64,000 nucleotides of DNA. Source: Echinarachnius parma. Lineage: Eukaryota > Echinodermata > Echinoidea > Clypeasteroida > Echinarachniidae. The notes beneath the pieces are model-generated. The model was not told where the DNA came from. It ran no database searches and was given only the letters and a program-made list of their open reading frames with translations. Positions 35,650 to 46,729 of the stretch are shown one piece after another. The translations under genes were made by a program, and so were the position numbers. Where the stretch lies: positions 57,580 through 121,579 of the forward strand of contig JBAMJV010008013.1 of assembly GCA_037951105.1 (NCBI GenBank), given 5' to 3'. Numbering within the stretch: position 1 is the stretch's first letter; the number at the start of each line of letters is the position of its first letter.

Positions 35650-36908
35650 AAATCGTTTTGTCGAGTGTCAAGCCTTAGCTGTACTGGGCTAATTGTAGTG
35701 CATGCGTGCATGTCGACCTTCTAGATTACATTGTCAATATTCTGTGGAAAGGCGCTTTTAACTTTCACCCATTTTGTTTTCGCAAGCTTAGGTTACTTTT
35801 TTCAATGTTTAATTTCGTATTATCACTTATTACAACCGTTGTATTGTAATTAAAATTTACACATTTTTTTCCCTCAGAAATTAATTAAACATATTGAATT
35901 ACTGTAGTCCATGTACAGCTGCACTTTTGCTAGCCGGGAAAGTAAACTGCGCATGACTGTTAATTATCATATAGGTTTCCCGTCCATTTTTACACTATTA
36001 TTCAAATTTATTTCTATTATTTTTGTCTTGATAGAGTAGCCTGGAATGAATTTGCCAACACTTATTTTTAATTTCGTCTTTGGCTGATCACTTTTAGTAA
36101 TTTTTCAATTACAATCGATTTCGTGCTCAAACTTTTGCTGTATACGGCGTTTTTAACAATTTGTTTTTCATTCTCCAAATCTCTTTGAATTATCACATTG
36201 TTTCCTCATTTAATTGTAATGAATAGCGACCCTCTTTCCGTATTATGAATAGCGACCCTCATTCGGTATTATGAATAGCGACCCTCATTCGGTATTATGA
36301 ATAGCGACCATCATTTCGTATTATGAATAGTGACCCTCTTTCCGTATTATGAATAGCGACCCTCATTCCGTATTATGAATAGCGACCCTCATTCGGTATT
36401 ATGAATAGCGACCATCATTTCGTATTATGAATAGTGACCCTCTTTCCGTATTATGAATAGCGACCCTCATTCCGTATTATGAATAGCGAGACTCTTCTCA
36501 TATGTGACCCGTCACAGATAGAAGAAACTAAAGGGCCGGGGGCCGGGGTACATACTTCTAACGTTTGTTGGTGCTTTCTCCGCGGTGTGAAATATTTTGA
36601 ACGAAATTTGTTGTCCCATTTGTCTCCATTTGATAGGTTTAGGTTCCAAAATGTAGATTATTTTAAAAATATATCTACATGTATGTCATCAATATTTCTG
36701 ATCAATAAGTAAGGCCATCGATTCATTTGCTTCCCGTATGCTGTTGTTATAGCTCGCAGATCGTTTTGTCAAGTGTCACGCCTTAGCTGTACTGGGCTAA
36801 TTGTAGTGCATGCGTGCATGTCGACCTTCTAGATAAGTTACATTGTCAATATTATGTGGAAAGGTGCTTTTAACTTTTACCCATTTTGTTTTCGCAAGTT
36901 TAGGTTAA
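35650..36908. repeat. Local duplication and 25-bp tandem repeat
   Basis: A segment of about 140 bp (GTACTGGGCTAATTGTAGTG to TTTTCGCAAG) occurs at 35670 and again at 36780. Between them, 36215-36488 is a 25-bp tandem repeat (TATTATGAATAGCGACCCTC) in about 11 copies. The sequence at 36530-36720 recurs at 42413-42622. Confidence 0.8.
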
Positions 36909-37444
36909 AGGGGTAGTTTAGTTTTGGTAAGGCTGAACTTTAGTAGCCAAAACCTGCATAGTAACATTATAAACTAGTAGTTATAACTCCACCATGCTCG
37001 AAAGGTATATGAAATTACAAACGACTAAGTAAAAAGCCTGTTATCATTCAAAAAGAGCCATTAAAACACAAGAGGGCGCTTTTTAAAAAGGCATTGTGTT
37101 CAACCATTTATCATACAAAAGTATGCATGTGATGTTTTATTGATATAATGAATTAATAGCGAGATCATCAACAACTATTTAAAAAATGCTTTTGAAATTT
37201 TTTGAAAAAGTGCAAGCATTTAAAAAAAAAATTCTAAAAATCATCTAATTATTTGGGCCCCAAATAATTATAAGATCAGATATATTTATAGATATATCAG
37301 CCGTTTCTGTGTCGATTTTGACCAAATAAAGTTTATTCTGCCATTAAAATGGCATGTTCTTTCAAATTCGACACTCAGTTTTTCATTACCTCACAAAAAA
37401 ATTGTGATGTGCAGCGCCCTCTCTACCAAAACTAAACTACCCCT
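36909..37444. mobile_element. Family X element, full length
   Basis: 536 bp between TTAA at 36905-36908 and 37445-37448, with ends AGGGGTAGTTTAGTTTTGG and inverse. The duplicated target context at 35785 (GCAAGCTTAGGTTAC) lacks the insertion. Confidence 0.9.
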
Positions 37445-37484
37445 TTAATAGTGTCAAGGTTTCATTTCATTCAGGTTAGCCCGT

Positions 37485-37672
37485 TCAGTGCTTTTGCTCT
37501 GTTTTCCCAGAGAAACCTGCTTGTAACATGACACATTTTATTTGTACCTGGGCCATTGGATACAGCAGCAATGTGCATATAGTGTCTTGTTGAAGGACAC
37601 AAGTGCTGTTCTGTACTGGGGCATCGATTTGGGTTTGAACTCGGCTCCCGTGCTTTTTCTCTCGCTTTTCTT
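37485..37672 (-). mobile_element. tRNA-derived SINE, degenerate
   Basis: The reverse strand carries a B-box-like GAGTTCAAACC, then TGTCCTTCAACAAGACACT and a GGTACAAATAAA-like region, the same order as the SINE at 56893. Diverged and without a clear tail. Confidence 0.6.
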
Positions 37673-38130
37673 CAATTCCTGATATCACTTGATATCCAGA
37701 TTTGCCATTTGTTATTTGAATTCTTGATAATCATAAATTCAGCTCTCGATGTCACCAATTCAATTCCCGAAATCAAGAAATCATTTCCCGTAGGTATCAA
37801 ATATCAACTCTTGATATAAATACAATTAAGTTTATTGTTATAATTAATCAGCTTCTTCTTTCTTTGGGCTCGGATCTTTCATAATTTTGAACAATATTGT
37901 CAGGTATAATATATTAGTTTAACTCTGTTTAAAAATATTTTTTAAATTCACAATTGGTTGAATAAAGTTGAAATGTAATTGAATTGAATATCACGAATTG
38001 AACCCTTGGTATCACATATTCAATTCATGATATCACGAAATTAAGTTTTAATTATCAAGAATTGGATATCACAAATTGATGTTTGATATAATTTTAAAAA
38101 AATGTTGTTATACCTAATTTCCAGAAGTAA

Positions 38131-38301
38131 AGGGACTTTAGTAACGTTGTCCAAATCCTCAAAATCCAATTGGAATTCTAGCGGTTCCCTCATACCTTGT
38201 TGTATTCGTATTAGCTATATATAAAATCATGGGACAGGTTTCGGTTTTTTTCAAAACCACTCGTCACTTTTTGCACATGTCAACAACGTTACAAGATCCC
38301 T
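38131..38301. mobile_element. Family V element, deletion derivative
   Basis: Starts AGGGACTTTAGTAACGTTGT after GTAA and ends GTTACAAGATCCCT. A second partial V-like start (AGGGATATAGTAACATTGTC) follows at about 38305. Confidence 0.65.
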
Positions 38302-40582
38302 ACAAAGGGATATAGTAACATTGTCAAAATCCGCAACAAAATTGTTGATCCCGCGATTGCGAGCGTAAACGTATCGCAAAAATTAGTGTGTGATATGTTG
38401 CCAATTTACAATGCATGAACTTGTTGTAAGGATTCTCCCCGTAATGAATATTACATTTATAAATTGTGTCCCCAATCCTTAACGCAATCATTTAGTATAA
38501 GTAAATGTGCTATAGGAAGTCAGACAATTTCAATATCTTAACACAAACAAAATACGTATCATATTTTCAGGTATTGTTCTTAGTATTTACAATGGCCATC
38601 ATCAAATATTCTATGATTGATAACTTTTCTGAGTGTTGCATCTATTGCATTTAAAAACTTAGTTTTATCAAACGTCTTTAAATCAACCGAAAATGTGTAC
38701 TTGCTATATGTATATCTGGCATAGAGCCTGGATGGGCAATGTTATTTTATACACGATGCCTGGTAGTACCTGGTGACATGTTTTGGCCAGAATTAGTCGG
38801 AGCAGCAATAGTAGTATATAATAGTGGTAGTAGAATTAGTATAGTGGAAGCACTAGTAAAAGTAGTATAGTGGAAGCACTAGTAAAAGTAGTATAGTGGT
38901 AGCACTATCAATAGTAGTATATATATATTAGTGGTAGCACATGTATAAGTAGTATAGTGGTAGCACTAGCAATAGTAGTATATAATAGTGGTAGCACTAG
39001 TAGAAGAAGTATAGTGGTAGCACTAGAAATAGTAGTATATGATAGTGGTAGCGCTAGTAGAAGTAGTATAGTGGTAGCACTAGCAATAGTAGTATATAAT
39101 AGTGGTAGCACTAGTACAAGTAGATGTTATCGTTGCTGATGTTGGTGTTGTTGTTGACGCTGTTGTAGTAGCTACAGCTCGGGAAGTTTATTTATGTTTT
39201 TGAAATGCTAGTCCGATTGCTGTATTTACATTACGAAAATATATAGGAGGTCAGTTAATTTCAATATCTTAACAAGCAAAACGTGGCATATTTTCAGGTA
39301 TTGTTTACTATATATTAGTTACTATTTACAAAGGATATCATCAAATATTCCATTGATATAACTTTACTAACAGCTGCCTCTGTATTATATGAGTGCATTT
39401 TAGTATTGAGCATTATCAAATAGCTTCAAGGCAACCGTGTATAATTATGCCCGGCGCAGACAGAGCCGACTCGACTGGTTGTCATTCCGATCGGCTCAAT
39501 TTTTGTATATATAAGGCAGAGCCTGGATGTATTTGTATTATTATCTAATCGATGCCTGGTAGTACTTTTTTGTTTAGTTTTTTACTTGTTTTTGGCATAA
39601 TGAGCTGGAGTAGCTATGGTAGTAGTGTTAGTACTATTATAAGTATTATATGTTTACGGTAGCTATATAGCAATGGTAGTAGTGTTTATAGTACTATTAT
39701 AAGTATTATATGTTGACGGTAGCTATACTTATTAGTGTTGTTCCTGTTGCTATTGGTGTTGTAGTAGCTATATTTCGGGAAATGGATTTCTGTTTTTATC
39801 AAGGTGAGCTGTTTTTGTAATAAAACATGCTCGTCCTTATTCTTTTATTTACATTATGAAAATAGGAGGTCAGATAATTTCAAACGCTTAACAACATATA
39901 ATAAAAAGTGTCATATATCCACGTATTGTTTGTTACTATTTACAAAGGCTTTTATCAAATACTCCATTGATAACCTTCCTAACAGCTGCATCTGTATTAT
40001 ATGAGTGCATTAAATATTAAGCATTATCAAATCTCTTCAAAGCAACCGTGTAGAATTCCTTTTTTTAATCATATCCATCAGAGCCTAGAAGCGTTTACTT
40101 TTTGTTTTCCAACCGATGCCTGGTAGTACTTTTTGACCTGGCTTGACAGAGTTCACCCGATTCACAAAAAGCACACAGTTAAGCCACCGTAAAAAAAAAA
40201 AGGCACACGGTAAAATACTGAAGGGATGACATCTTCTGTAATCTGATGGACACGGTGGGATAATCGGCTTGGTACGAACAGTCACGTCACGTTCACGTTC
40301 AGGTCACGTGAAGGTTTTGTACCTTTTGTGAAACAGGTCACCCAAATCTACGAAGTGTCACGTTCAGGTTCTGTACCTTTTGTGAAACAGGTCACCCAAA
40401 TCTACGAAGTGTTGGGTTACGTGACCCAACAGTTTGTAGATATAATATATGCAATTCATGAAAGCTCACGTAAATTGGCGCTTGCGTAAAACAAATTAAT
40501 GTAAATTGTCGTTGAGAAGAGACTAATTCTCGGTAAATTTAATCGTGAACGAACCCGTCCTACCTATACTGTAATATACAAT

Positions 40583-40830
40583 TATAGGCGTACACAGGCC
40601 TGGGGGCTTGGGGATGGACACCCCCTACCCCCATCCCCACCCCCTTACATAATTCAAGAAATGTCTTGGTCTCGGCCTCGAAATTTGTGACCGGTCCTGG
40701 TCTCGTCCTCGGCTGCGGTCATTTTCTACGGACACCCCCTACCCACACTCCCCCGCTTACATCAATTTGTCTGACGAAATACCCCCCCCCCCTACACCCA
40801 CCCCTTGAAAAAATCCTGGGTACGCCACTG
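40583..40830. mobile_element. hAT-type MITE, decayed
   Basis: Right end is the inverse of CAGTGGCGTACCCAGGAT; left end TATAGGCGTACACAGG. The flanking 8-mers TATACAAT and CCTACAAG share TACAA in register, consistent with an old 8-bp duplication. A similar start, CATAGGCGTACCCAGG, lies at 42288. Confidence 0.6.
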
Positions 40831-41506
40831 CCTACAAGTAGCTACCTAGTTCGAATGTCAAATACATTAATTGATTTATTTAATATTGATTGGTTGGTGT
40901 GATTGTTTCATTATAATGATTGACTGATTAATTGATTGTTTATTAGATTAAATGACTGACTTATAGATTGACTCGATTCAATAACCATAAATAAACACTA
41001 TTAATCAAATCATTGTTTTATTACTTTTAAACTCATTGATTTACTGCTGCCAGTCACTCACTCACTCACTCACTCACTCACTCACTTTCACAGGCATGCA
41101 CATACAACGCCGTTAAGGGCAGCGCCAGTACGCGCAGACGTCGAGCACGGGAACTTCAGGCGTATGCGAACTGAATTGTCCGCTGCGTGTAGCAATTCAG
41201 CTGGAAATCAACATTTGCCAAAATCCACGCACGACACGTCTTTAGAAATACTCCAATAACAAGACAAATAATGCAAGTGGTATGGTTGTACATTACCTAA
41301 ATGACAGAACTGCATATTATCGTCTCAGATTACTCTGAATTATGCACGTACATATTATAAACATAATGATTGAAAAGATTTGATTAGGGGGTATCGGCAT
41401 TTTCGTCGACATTTTAAATCTCTTTGTGCGTGTATATCTAGTCTTAGTAACAAGCGTTTGCAATTTAAAAAATCTTGATTAAACGCTCACGTCACGATTT
41501 GGTTAA

Positions 41507-42040
41507 AGGGGTAGTACAGTTTTGGTAAGGCTGAACTTTAGTAACCAAACCTGGACAGTAACATTATAAACTCATAGTTATTACTCCATCATGCTCGAAA
41601 GGTATACAAAATTACAAACGACTAAGTAAAACTCCTGTTATCATTCAAAAAGAGCCATTAAAACACAAGAGGGCGCTTTCTAAAAAGGCATTGGTTTCAA
41701 CCATTTTTCATACAAAATAATGCATGTGATGTTCTATTGAAATAATGATTAAGTAGATAGATCATCAACAACTATTTAAAAAACGCTTTTGAAATTTTTT
41801 GAAAAAGTGTAAGCATTTTTTAAATTTTTTTAAAAAATCATCTAATTATTTGGGCCCCAAATAATTATAAGATCAAATATATTTATTGATATTTCAGCCG
41901 TTTCTGGACCGATTTTGACCAAATAAAGTTTATTCTGCCATTAAAATTGCATGTTCTCTCAAATTCGACACTCAGTTTTTCATTATCTCACAAAAAATTG
42001 TGATGTGCAGCGCCCTCTCTACCAAAACTAAACTACCCCT
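41507..42040. mobile_element. Family X element, full length
   Basis: 534 bp between TTAA at 41503-41506 and 42041-42044, with ends AGGGGTAGTACAGTTTTGG and the inverse of AGGGGTAGTTTAGTTTTGG. Very similar to the copies at 36909 and 60289, so that subgroup moved most recently. Confidence 0.9.
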
Positions 42041-42218
42041 TTAACGCGACACTTCGAGTTTTACCGGCATGGAAAACGACAAATTGTTGGGTCACTTTAC
42101 CCTACACTTCATAGATTTGGGTGACCTGTTTCACAAAAGGTACAGAACCGTTCACGTGACGCGAACGTGAACGTGACGTGACTGTTCGTACCAAGCCGGA
42201 TAATCTGTACAGTGATCC

Positions 42219-42249
42219 TATCCCTAACCCTAACCCTAACCCTAACCCT

Positions 42250-42285
<36 letters not shown>
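42219..42285. repeat. Telomere-like (CCCTAA)n followed by (GTA)n
   Basis: About five CCCTAA units directly followed by eleven GTA units. Short interstitial telomere-type tracts are common; this one sits just outside the foldback element end. Confidence 0.85.
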
Positions 42286-42286
<1 letters not shown>

Positions 42287-43081
42287 CATAGGCGTACCCA
42301 GGATTTTTCAAAGTGTTAGGATTTTGTCCTAGTAGTCCGTGGCTGGTCTCGTCAAAATCCACCTGAACAGACATCGTATACAAATCCAATGGCCAATGGA
42401 GCGGGAGCCGGGACCAGACCGGGCGCCGGGGCGGGGGTACATACTTTTAACGTTTGTTGGTGCTTTCTCCGCGGTGTGAAATATTTTTAACGAAATTGTT
42501 TTTCCAATTTGACTCCATTTGAATAGGTTTAGGTTCTGCAATGTAGATTTTGTTTAAATATATCTACATGTATGATTGTATGTCATCAATATTTCTGATC
42601 AATAAGTAAGGCCATCGATTAACACGCTTTTGACATGGGGGCAGTACTGGTGGGGTAGTTGCTATATTTCGGGAAATGGATTTCTGTTTTATCAAGGTGA
42701 CCTGTTTTTGTAATAAGAAATGCTCGTCCCTATTATTTTATTGACATTATAAAAATAGGAGGTCAGATAATTTCAAAAGATTAACAACAAATAAAACGTG
42801 CCATATATCCACGTATTGTTTGTTGCTATTTACAAAGGCTTTTATCAAACACTCCATTGAAAACCTTGCTAACAGCTGCATCTGTATTATATGAGTGCAT
42901 TTAAATATTAAGCATTATCAAATCTTTTGACATGGGGGCAGTACTGGTGGGGTAGTTGCTATATTTCGGGAAATGGATTTCTGTTTTATCAAGGTGACCT
43001 GTTTTTGTAATAAGAAATGCTCGTCCTTATTATTTTATTGACATTATAAAAATAGGAGGTCAGATAATTTCAAAAGCTTAA

Positions 43082-43629
43082 AGTCATACCTGTAAAGTGT
43101 CCAAATCCACGAAAATTACTTGGAGCTTCCTCGTTTCTCTTCTACCGTGTTGTTTAGCTTATGGTAAAAGAAGAATAAAATAGGGTTTGATTTTTTCAAA
43201 TGTCCCTTTAGTATGAAGATAATTATCATTTAAATCTTTTATTTCAATCACGTTGATTAACGCTTTTGATAAAAAGTACAATATTGTCCTAGCTGAGAAC
43301 GTCCGCATGCATCACTCGTGAGAACATTCCGGAGATTGAACTTTGAGCCAAGCGAGTACAAATTCCATGAATTATGTACTACGTGTGTAAACATACAAGG
43401 GTGCGAATATCTCAAACGGATCATTCATTACTGCGACAAAATGTATGGCAGACCATCAGTATTCGCTGATAAAATATGAACTCAATATTCGTTTTTTCAC
43501 TAGGTAAACAGTGTTCGTTTTCTTTCAAACTTTCACAAATCTTTCAATTGTATTTTACAATGATATTGATATAGGATTGAAGTCTCAAATGTTATTTTGT
43601 GCAATATCTGACACTTTACAGGTATCACT
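43082..43629. mobile_element. TTAA-flanked element, family U
   Basis: 548 bp between TTAA at 43078-43081 and 43630-43633. Ends AGTCATACCTGTAAAGTGTC and the inverse of AGTGATACCTGTAAAGTGTC. The W unit at 42780 has the uninterrupted target (AAGATTAACAACAAATAAAA). Non-coding. Confidence 0.9.
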
Positions 43630-43847
43630 TTAACAACAAATAAAACGTGCCATATATCCACGTATTGTTTGTTACTATTTACAAAGGCTATCATCAAATA
43701 TTCCATTGATAACCTTGCTAACAGCTAAATCTGTATTATATGAGTGCATTTATATATTAAGCATTATCAAATCTCTTCACAGCAACCGTGTAGAATTACT
43801 TGTTTTTATCATATCCATCAGAGCCTAGAAGCGTTTACTTTTGGTAG

Positions 43848-44146
43848 CAGTGGCGGATCTACGGGGGGGGGGGGAGGGTTTAGGGGGTTTAACCCTCCCC
43901 CCTTGGGCTGCCAAATGAAAATGTGATGTGGAAAACATCACTTACGGGGGTTCAAAATAGCAAAAAAAATCGCCGCTTCGCGGCTCGTGGACGATGCTCC
44001 GCATCGTAATTGGGTCAACCCCCCCCCCCCCCTTAGCAAAAAGACATCACTTACGAGGTTTCAAAATGGCAAAAATAAAATCGCCGCTTCTTGGCTCATG
44101 GAAACCCCCCCCCCCCCCCCTTAGAAAAAAGCTAGATCCGCCCCTG
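43848..44146. mobile_element. hAT-type MITE
   Basis: Ends CAGTGGCGGATCTA and the inverse of CAGGGGCGGATCTA, flanked by GGTAG on both sides (the full 8-bp duplication has decayed). Interior holds homopolymer C/G runs and duplicated AATCGCCGCTTC blocks. Confidence 0.75.
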
Positions 44147-45057
44147 GGTAGTATTTTTTGACCAGGTTTGGCAGGGTTGGTGGAGCTCGCGTCTTCCAAT
44201 CAAGCATGTCAAGAGGTCCCGAGTTCAAACCGTACTATTAACTTGAATTGAGCTTGAATTGAATTGAACTGTATATATCTACATCGTCAACATATTATAA
44301 ACATATGAATCATAATTCACAACAAATAAAACAGAAAAAACAAAGAAGTAACAACACATGTTTATTGTGAACATGTGGGAATCATAAAAAACAATGTTGG
44401 GCTTTTAAGTCGCCTTGATCAGAATGTTCCACCAAGCTTACCTCGAAAAGATTAATCCAAATATAGATAATATCTGAACTGAAACGACTCTCCAGGAAGA
44501 AGAGGAGAGCATACAAGGAATTGTGTTCCCTTCAGTAGTAGTAGTGGCAGTGGTGGTGGTGGTGGTGGTATACAATTAATATAATTATAAATATTAGTAT
44601 TAGTAGTAATAGTAGAAGTAAAAGTAGTATTAGTAGTAGAATAAGTATTAGTTGTAGTATTAGTATAAGTAACCCTAACCCCCCCTCCCCTTTGACCAAA
44701 ACAAAATACTGTTTTGGGGTTTGAACCCCCCCCCCCCCCTCCTTTTTAAACGTGTAGCTGGTCTTGAGACCACATTTGAGCGGTCTCGACCATCATTACC
44801 GAAGGTATCGGCCTTGAAAATTGGGAAGAGTCGTGGTCTCGGCCTCGAAAATTTTGAAAATTCTCGGTCTCGGCTTAGAAAATTGTCTACGGCCCCCCCC
44901 CCCCCCCCCCCCCCTCCCCCTTCCCCACGCTTACATGATTTTCAACCTTTGGTCTTGGTCTCGGCCTCGACATTTTCTGACCGGTCCTGGTCTCGGCCTC
45001 GAACATTTTGAAGGTTCTTGGTCTCGGCTTCGAAATTTGTCTACTTAAGTATTTTAA

Positions 45058-45822
45058 ATTTAACTGTAAGTTGGGCCTAACAGTTATGGAAAGCCATTTG
45101 TAGCCTTGGTATAAAACATATTCAAAACAATTATTTTTAACTTCCTACATAATGTTATAGCAATTATTTTAGTAGCTCCTAAATAATATCAAATATTGCT
45201 GATTTCAATCAAGATTTACTTATTTTCAAAGAGCTGTTCCACACAATTAACAACGAAACTACACTGTTAAAACGCTGTGTAAAAAAAGTCAACAATTTGT
45301 TGAAAATTTTCTCCAACCGCTGTTTAACATATGAACCATCCAACTCTTGTTGAAAACGTTCAACAACCCCAGTTGTTTAAAGTTTACACAACTGTTGTTT
45401 TAATTTTTTCTACAACCGTTGTTTAGAATAAATGTTAAACAACCCTGTTGTTGAAATAGCAAATACAAAAATAATTGTACTATAAAACGGCAAAGTCGGA
45501 ATCGAACCGGGGACCTTTGGGTTATAAGACTAACACCCTACTTCGTCGCTATCTTGTTTCGCTTGGTTTGCAGTGGGACAAAAATTATGATTTCGCGGTC
45601 GAAACTATCACGTGATTTAACACGTTTAATCAACGCTTGAACAATGGGCGCTTTACACAACCCTTCTTTCTACAACTAATCATGCTACACCTAAGGTTGT
45701 ATAAAAAGAGTCAACAACTATTTTTACACAGTGTTTTAAGAGTGTAACGGCGTTCCATAATAGTAAGGTCCTACTTAGAGTTGATTTCAACTTAGAATCT
45801 TTGTGAAACACCCCCGCGCAAC
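45058..45822. mobile_element. Family S inverted-repeat element with nested TA element
   Basis: The right end TCTTTGTGAAACACCCCC is the inverse of the left end of the relative at 58609 (GGGGGTGTTTCACAAAG). Interior GGAAAGCCATTTGTAGCC is shared. The left terminus is eroded. A TA-flanked element interrupts it at 45262-45744. Confidence 0.65.
45262..45744. mobile_element. TA-flanked MITE with internal tRNA-like segment
   Basis: Ends CACTGTTAAAACGCTGTGTA and the inverse of CACTCTTAAAACACTGTGTA, flanked by TA. The S relative at 58846 has the joined site GAAACTAACGGC. AACAACTGTTG-type motifs repeat internally. On the minus strand at about 45490-45556 lies a tRNA-like block with B box GGTTCGATTCC and an Ile(TAT)-like anticodon arm. 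Confidence 0.85.
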
Positions 45823-46479
45823 AGGTGATGCTAGGCATCGATTACAAAAGAAGAGAAAACGATAAATATCCTAATTAACGAGAAATTGTACACGTTTGTT
45901 TGAAGATATTTAATAATACGTAACAATCATCATGCATTCATGCGGATGCACCTGTTAGGAAAGTTATTCATGGAATATTGGAATACAACCTTTGTAAATA
46001 GAAACAGCGATACTCTCAAAAATGATATACGGGTTTTTAATGAATAGAAGTTATCTGGCCATAGGCGTAGGAGGCGGTGGGCGGGGGGTTGCAGCCCCCT
46101 GGAATTTTGAAAGGACTTTACATATGTGTATGGTCCTCCTATACTGAAATTCGTTCTTTATCTATCGGTCTCTCTTTCCTCGATGCTTATGCGCCCAAAT
46201 CAACATATCATGAACTCAATGATAAATACAAATTCGATCCGGAAACAAATAAAGGAGTCCACTCCCTCCGATTTCTCGCTCCATCAGATACATCTATACA
46301 AATGAACAGCTTTGACCGCGATTTTTCATAATCATCGAGAGACTTCAGAGAACGAGGAACAGCACTCAAGAAGAGGAGAGGAACACACCAACTAACCAGA
46401 TTCGAGAATCAGCAGAGTTCGAAATATCAGCCAGATATTGAATCCCACAACTTACTGGTATTCATACTCCTATTCCGGT

Positions 46480-46605
46480 ATGAAGCCGATACTCGTCCTC
46501 ACACTGATAGCCCTGTTCGTCCAGGCCATCATGGCCGGACCGCTCGGCGGAGAAGCTCTCAGTCGATCGGCTCGTAGTCAGAAGCAGGAGCAAACTGCAT
46601 ACGTG
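46480..46605 (+). CDS. Astacin exon 1: signal peptide
   Basis: Encodes MKPILVLTLIALFVQAIMAG then PLGGEALSRS to QTAYV (42 residues). A hydrophobic core with likely cleavage after IMA. The donor is GTG/GTAAGC, phase 0. No upstream in-frame ATG precedes this start nearby. Confidence 0.9.
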
Positions 46606-46691
46606 GTAAGCCAATAATTTGCTGCGTTTTGAAACGCTATTACTGCTACTAACATTACTACTAATACTACTACATACTACTACTACTACTA

Positions 46692-46729
<38 letters not shown>

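Larger units (their letters stand above)
40262..42203. mobile_element. Foldback element with ACGTGAC-rich arms
   Basis: Ends CGGCTTGGTACGAACAGTCA and its exact inverse near 42199, continuing through CGTCACGTTCACGTTC. Left-arm subrepeats (CTGTACCTTTTGTGAAACAG) are duplicated and also occur inverted at about 42120. A family X copy is nested at 41507-42040 and a hAT-like element at 40583-40830. Confidence 0.75.
38512..44165 (+). repeat. Dispersed tandem family W, five copies
   Basis: A ~300-600-bp unit (AGGAGGTCAGATAATTTCAA, CCATATATCCACGTATTGTT, ATATGAGTGCATTTA, GATGCCTGGTAGTAC) recurs at about 38512, 39240, 39850, 42760 and 43060-44165. A (GTA)-rich stretch (38806-39140, also 39600-39720) follows some units. 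Three later insertions split it: the foldback at 40262-42203, element U and a hAT element. Non-coding. Confidence 0.7.

Noticed and set aside
44165-44240. tRNA-like stretch with GAGTTCAAACC
   Set aside because: Only a B-box-like motif; acceptor and anticodon arms cannot be folded.
46077-46331. 84-residue frame just upstream of the astacin start
   Set aside because: Starts inside a MITE fragment and likely overlaps promoter or 5' UTR; no domain.
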